A DNA stretch of 20,075 bases, taken from positions 10,154 to 30,228 of the forward strand of contig NW_019775730.1 in assembly GCF_001039355.2 (NCBI RefSeq). Reading direction: 5' to 3'. Origin of the DNA: Lingula anatina (lineage: Eukaryota; Brachiopoda; Lingulata; Lingulida; Lingulidae). The position numbers and the translations under genes are program-made. The notes under the pieces were generated by a model. It did no database searches, was not told where the DNA came from, and saw only the letters and a list, made by a program, of their open reading frames with translations. Of this stretch, positions 19,849-20,075 are shown piece by piece. The number at the start of each line of letters is the position of its first letter. The stretch's first letter is position 1.

Positions 19849-20075
19849 CTGCTAGATACAAAGGCATTTATCTTGACTTAAAAAAGAGAGGATGAACCAG
19901 AGATAAAGAGAGCATCCGACAATGCTTCCGACCGCAGCTAAAAATGGGGTTTATGTAGCTACGCTCCGCTTCTGCCCAAACAGACGGATTCGGACAAGCG
20001 GGGAACAATTAATAAATGGCCAATAATTGTACGCGCATCTAAGTTTTTTTCAGGGACCGTATACTAAACACTTAG
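19849..20075. other. Window right edge, nothing assigned
   Basis: Unstructured sequence. A T-run ending in CAG (20044-20053) near the edge resembles a plus-strand 3' splice site, but only 22 bases follow it. Confidence 0.5.

Noticed and set aside
20044-20075. T-run plus CAG resembling a plus-strand splice acceptor
   Set aside because: Only 22 bases follow before the window ends, so no exon can be judged.

Overview
The window looks like nuclear DNA of a marine invertebrate. A mollusc or other lophotrochozoan, or a deuterostome such as amphioxus or an acorn worm, would all fit; the sequence does not decide. The reasons are a long animal-type NACHT/WD-repeat (NWD-like) coding exon, AT-rich noncoding DNA with many microsatellites and TACATGTA-type palindromes, GT-AG splice signals, AATAAA-type poly(A) signals, and small non-autonomous DNA transposons. 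Nothing bacterial (operon, Shine-Dalgarno site, CRISPR) was seen.

Layout. Bases 1-2972 (+) hold the 3' part of one large gene. Its reading frame is open to the left edge, so the NACHT-bearing part should lie outside the window. The visible part is a helical segment, a long WD40-like beta-propeller region, a basic tail and a C-terminal CAAX box (CSVM). Bases 2973 to about 7050 are AT-rich and show no convincing gene.

From about 13850 back to about 6840 on the minus strand I can assemble a candidate small gene. It has a TATA box at 13841-13849, a noncoding leader, a signal-peptide exon at 13187-13309 with good splice signals on both sides, a phase-compatible terminal exon at 7054-7253, and AATAAA at 6837-6842. 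The model encodes a 106-residue secreted peptide or prohormone-like protein that I do not recognise. Its intron would carry a 272-bp hAT-like MITE (10338-10609).

Bases 13886-14362 and 14364 to about 14838 are an essentially identical direct repeat around a single N. This is very probably a missed contig overlap, not biology. Bases 14840-18340 are low-complexity noncoding DNA. Bases 18342-19332 hold two adjacent inverted-repeat elements of one family. Their ends share a unit of about 45 bp ending in AAATATGGCCGACCCAC; the second element is almost entirely a foldback hairpin. Near the right edge there is one weak minus-strand exon candidate (19765-19848).

Apart from the WD-repeat gene, all gene models here are inferences from splice signals and open frames. 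They would need transcript data or comparative alignment.
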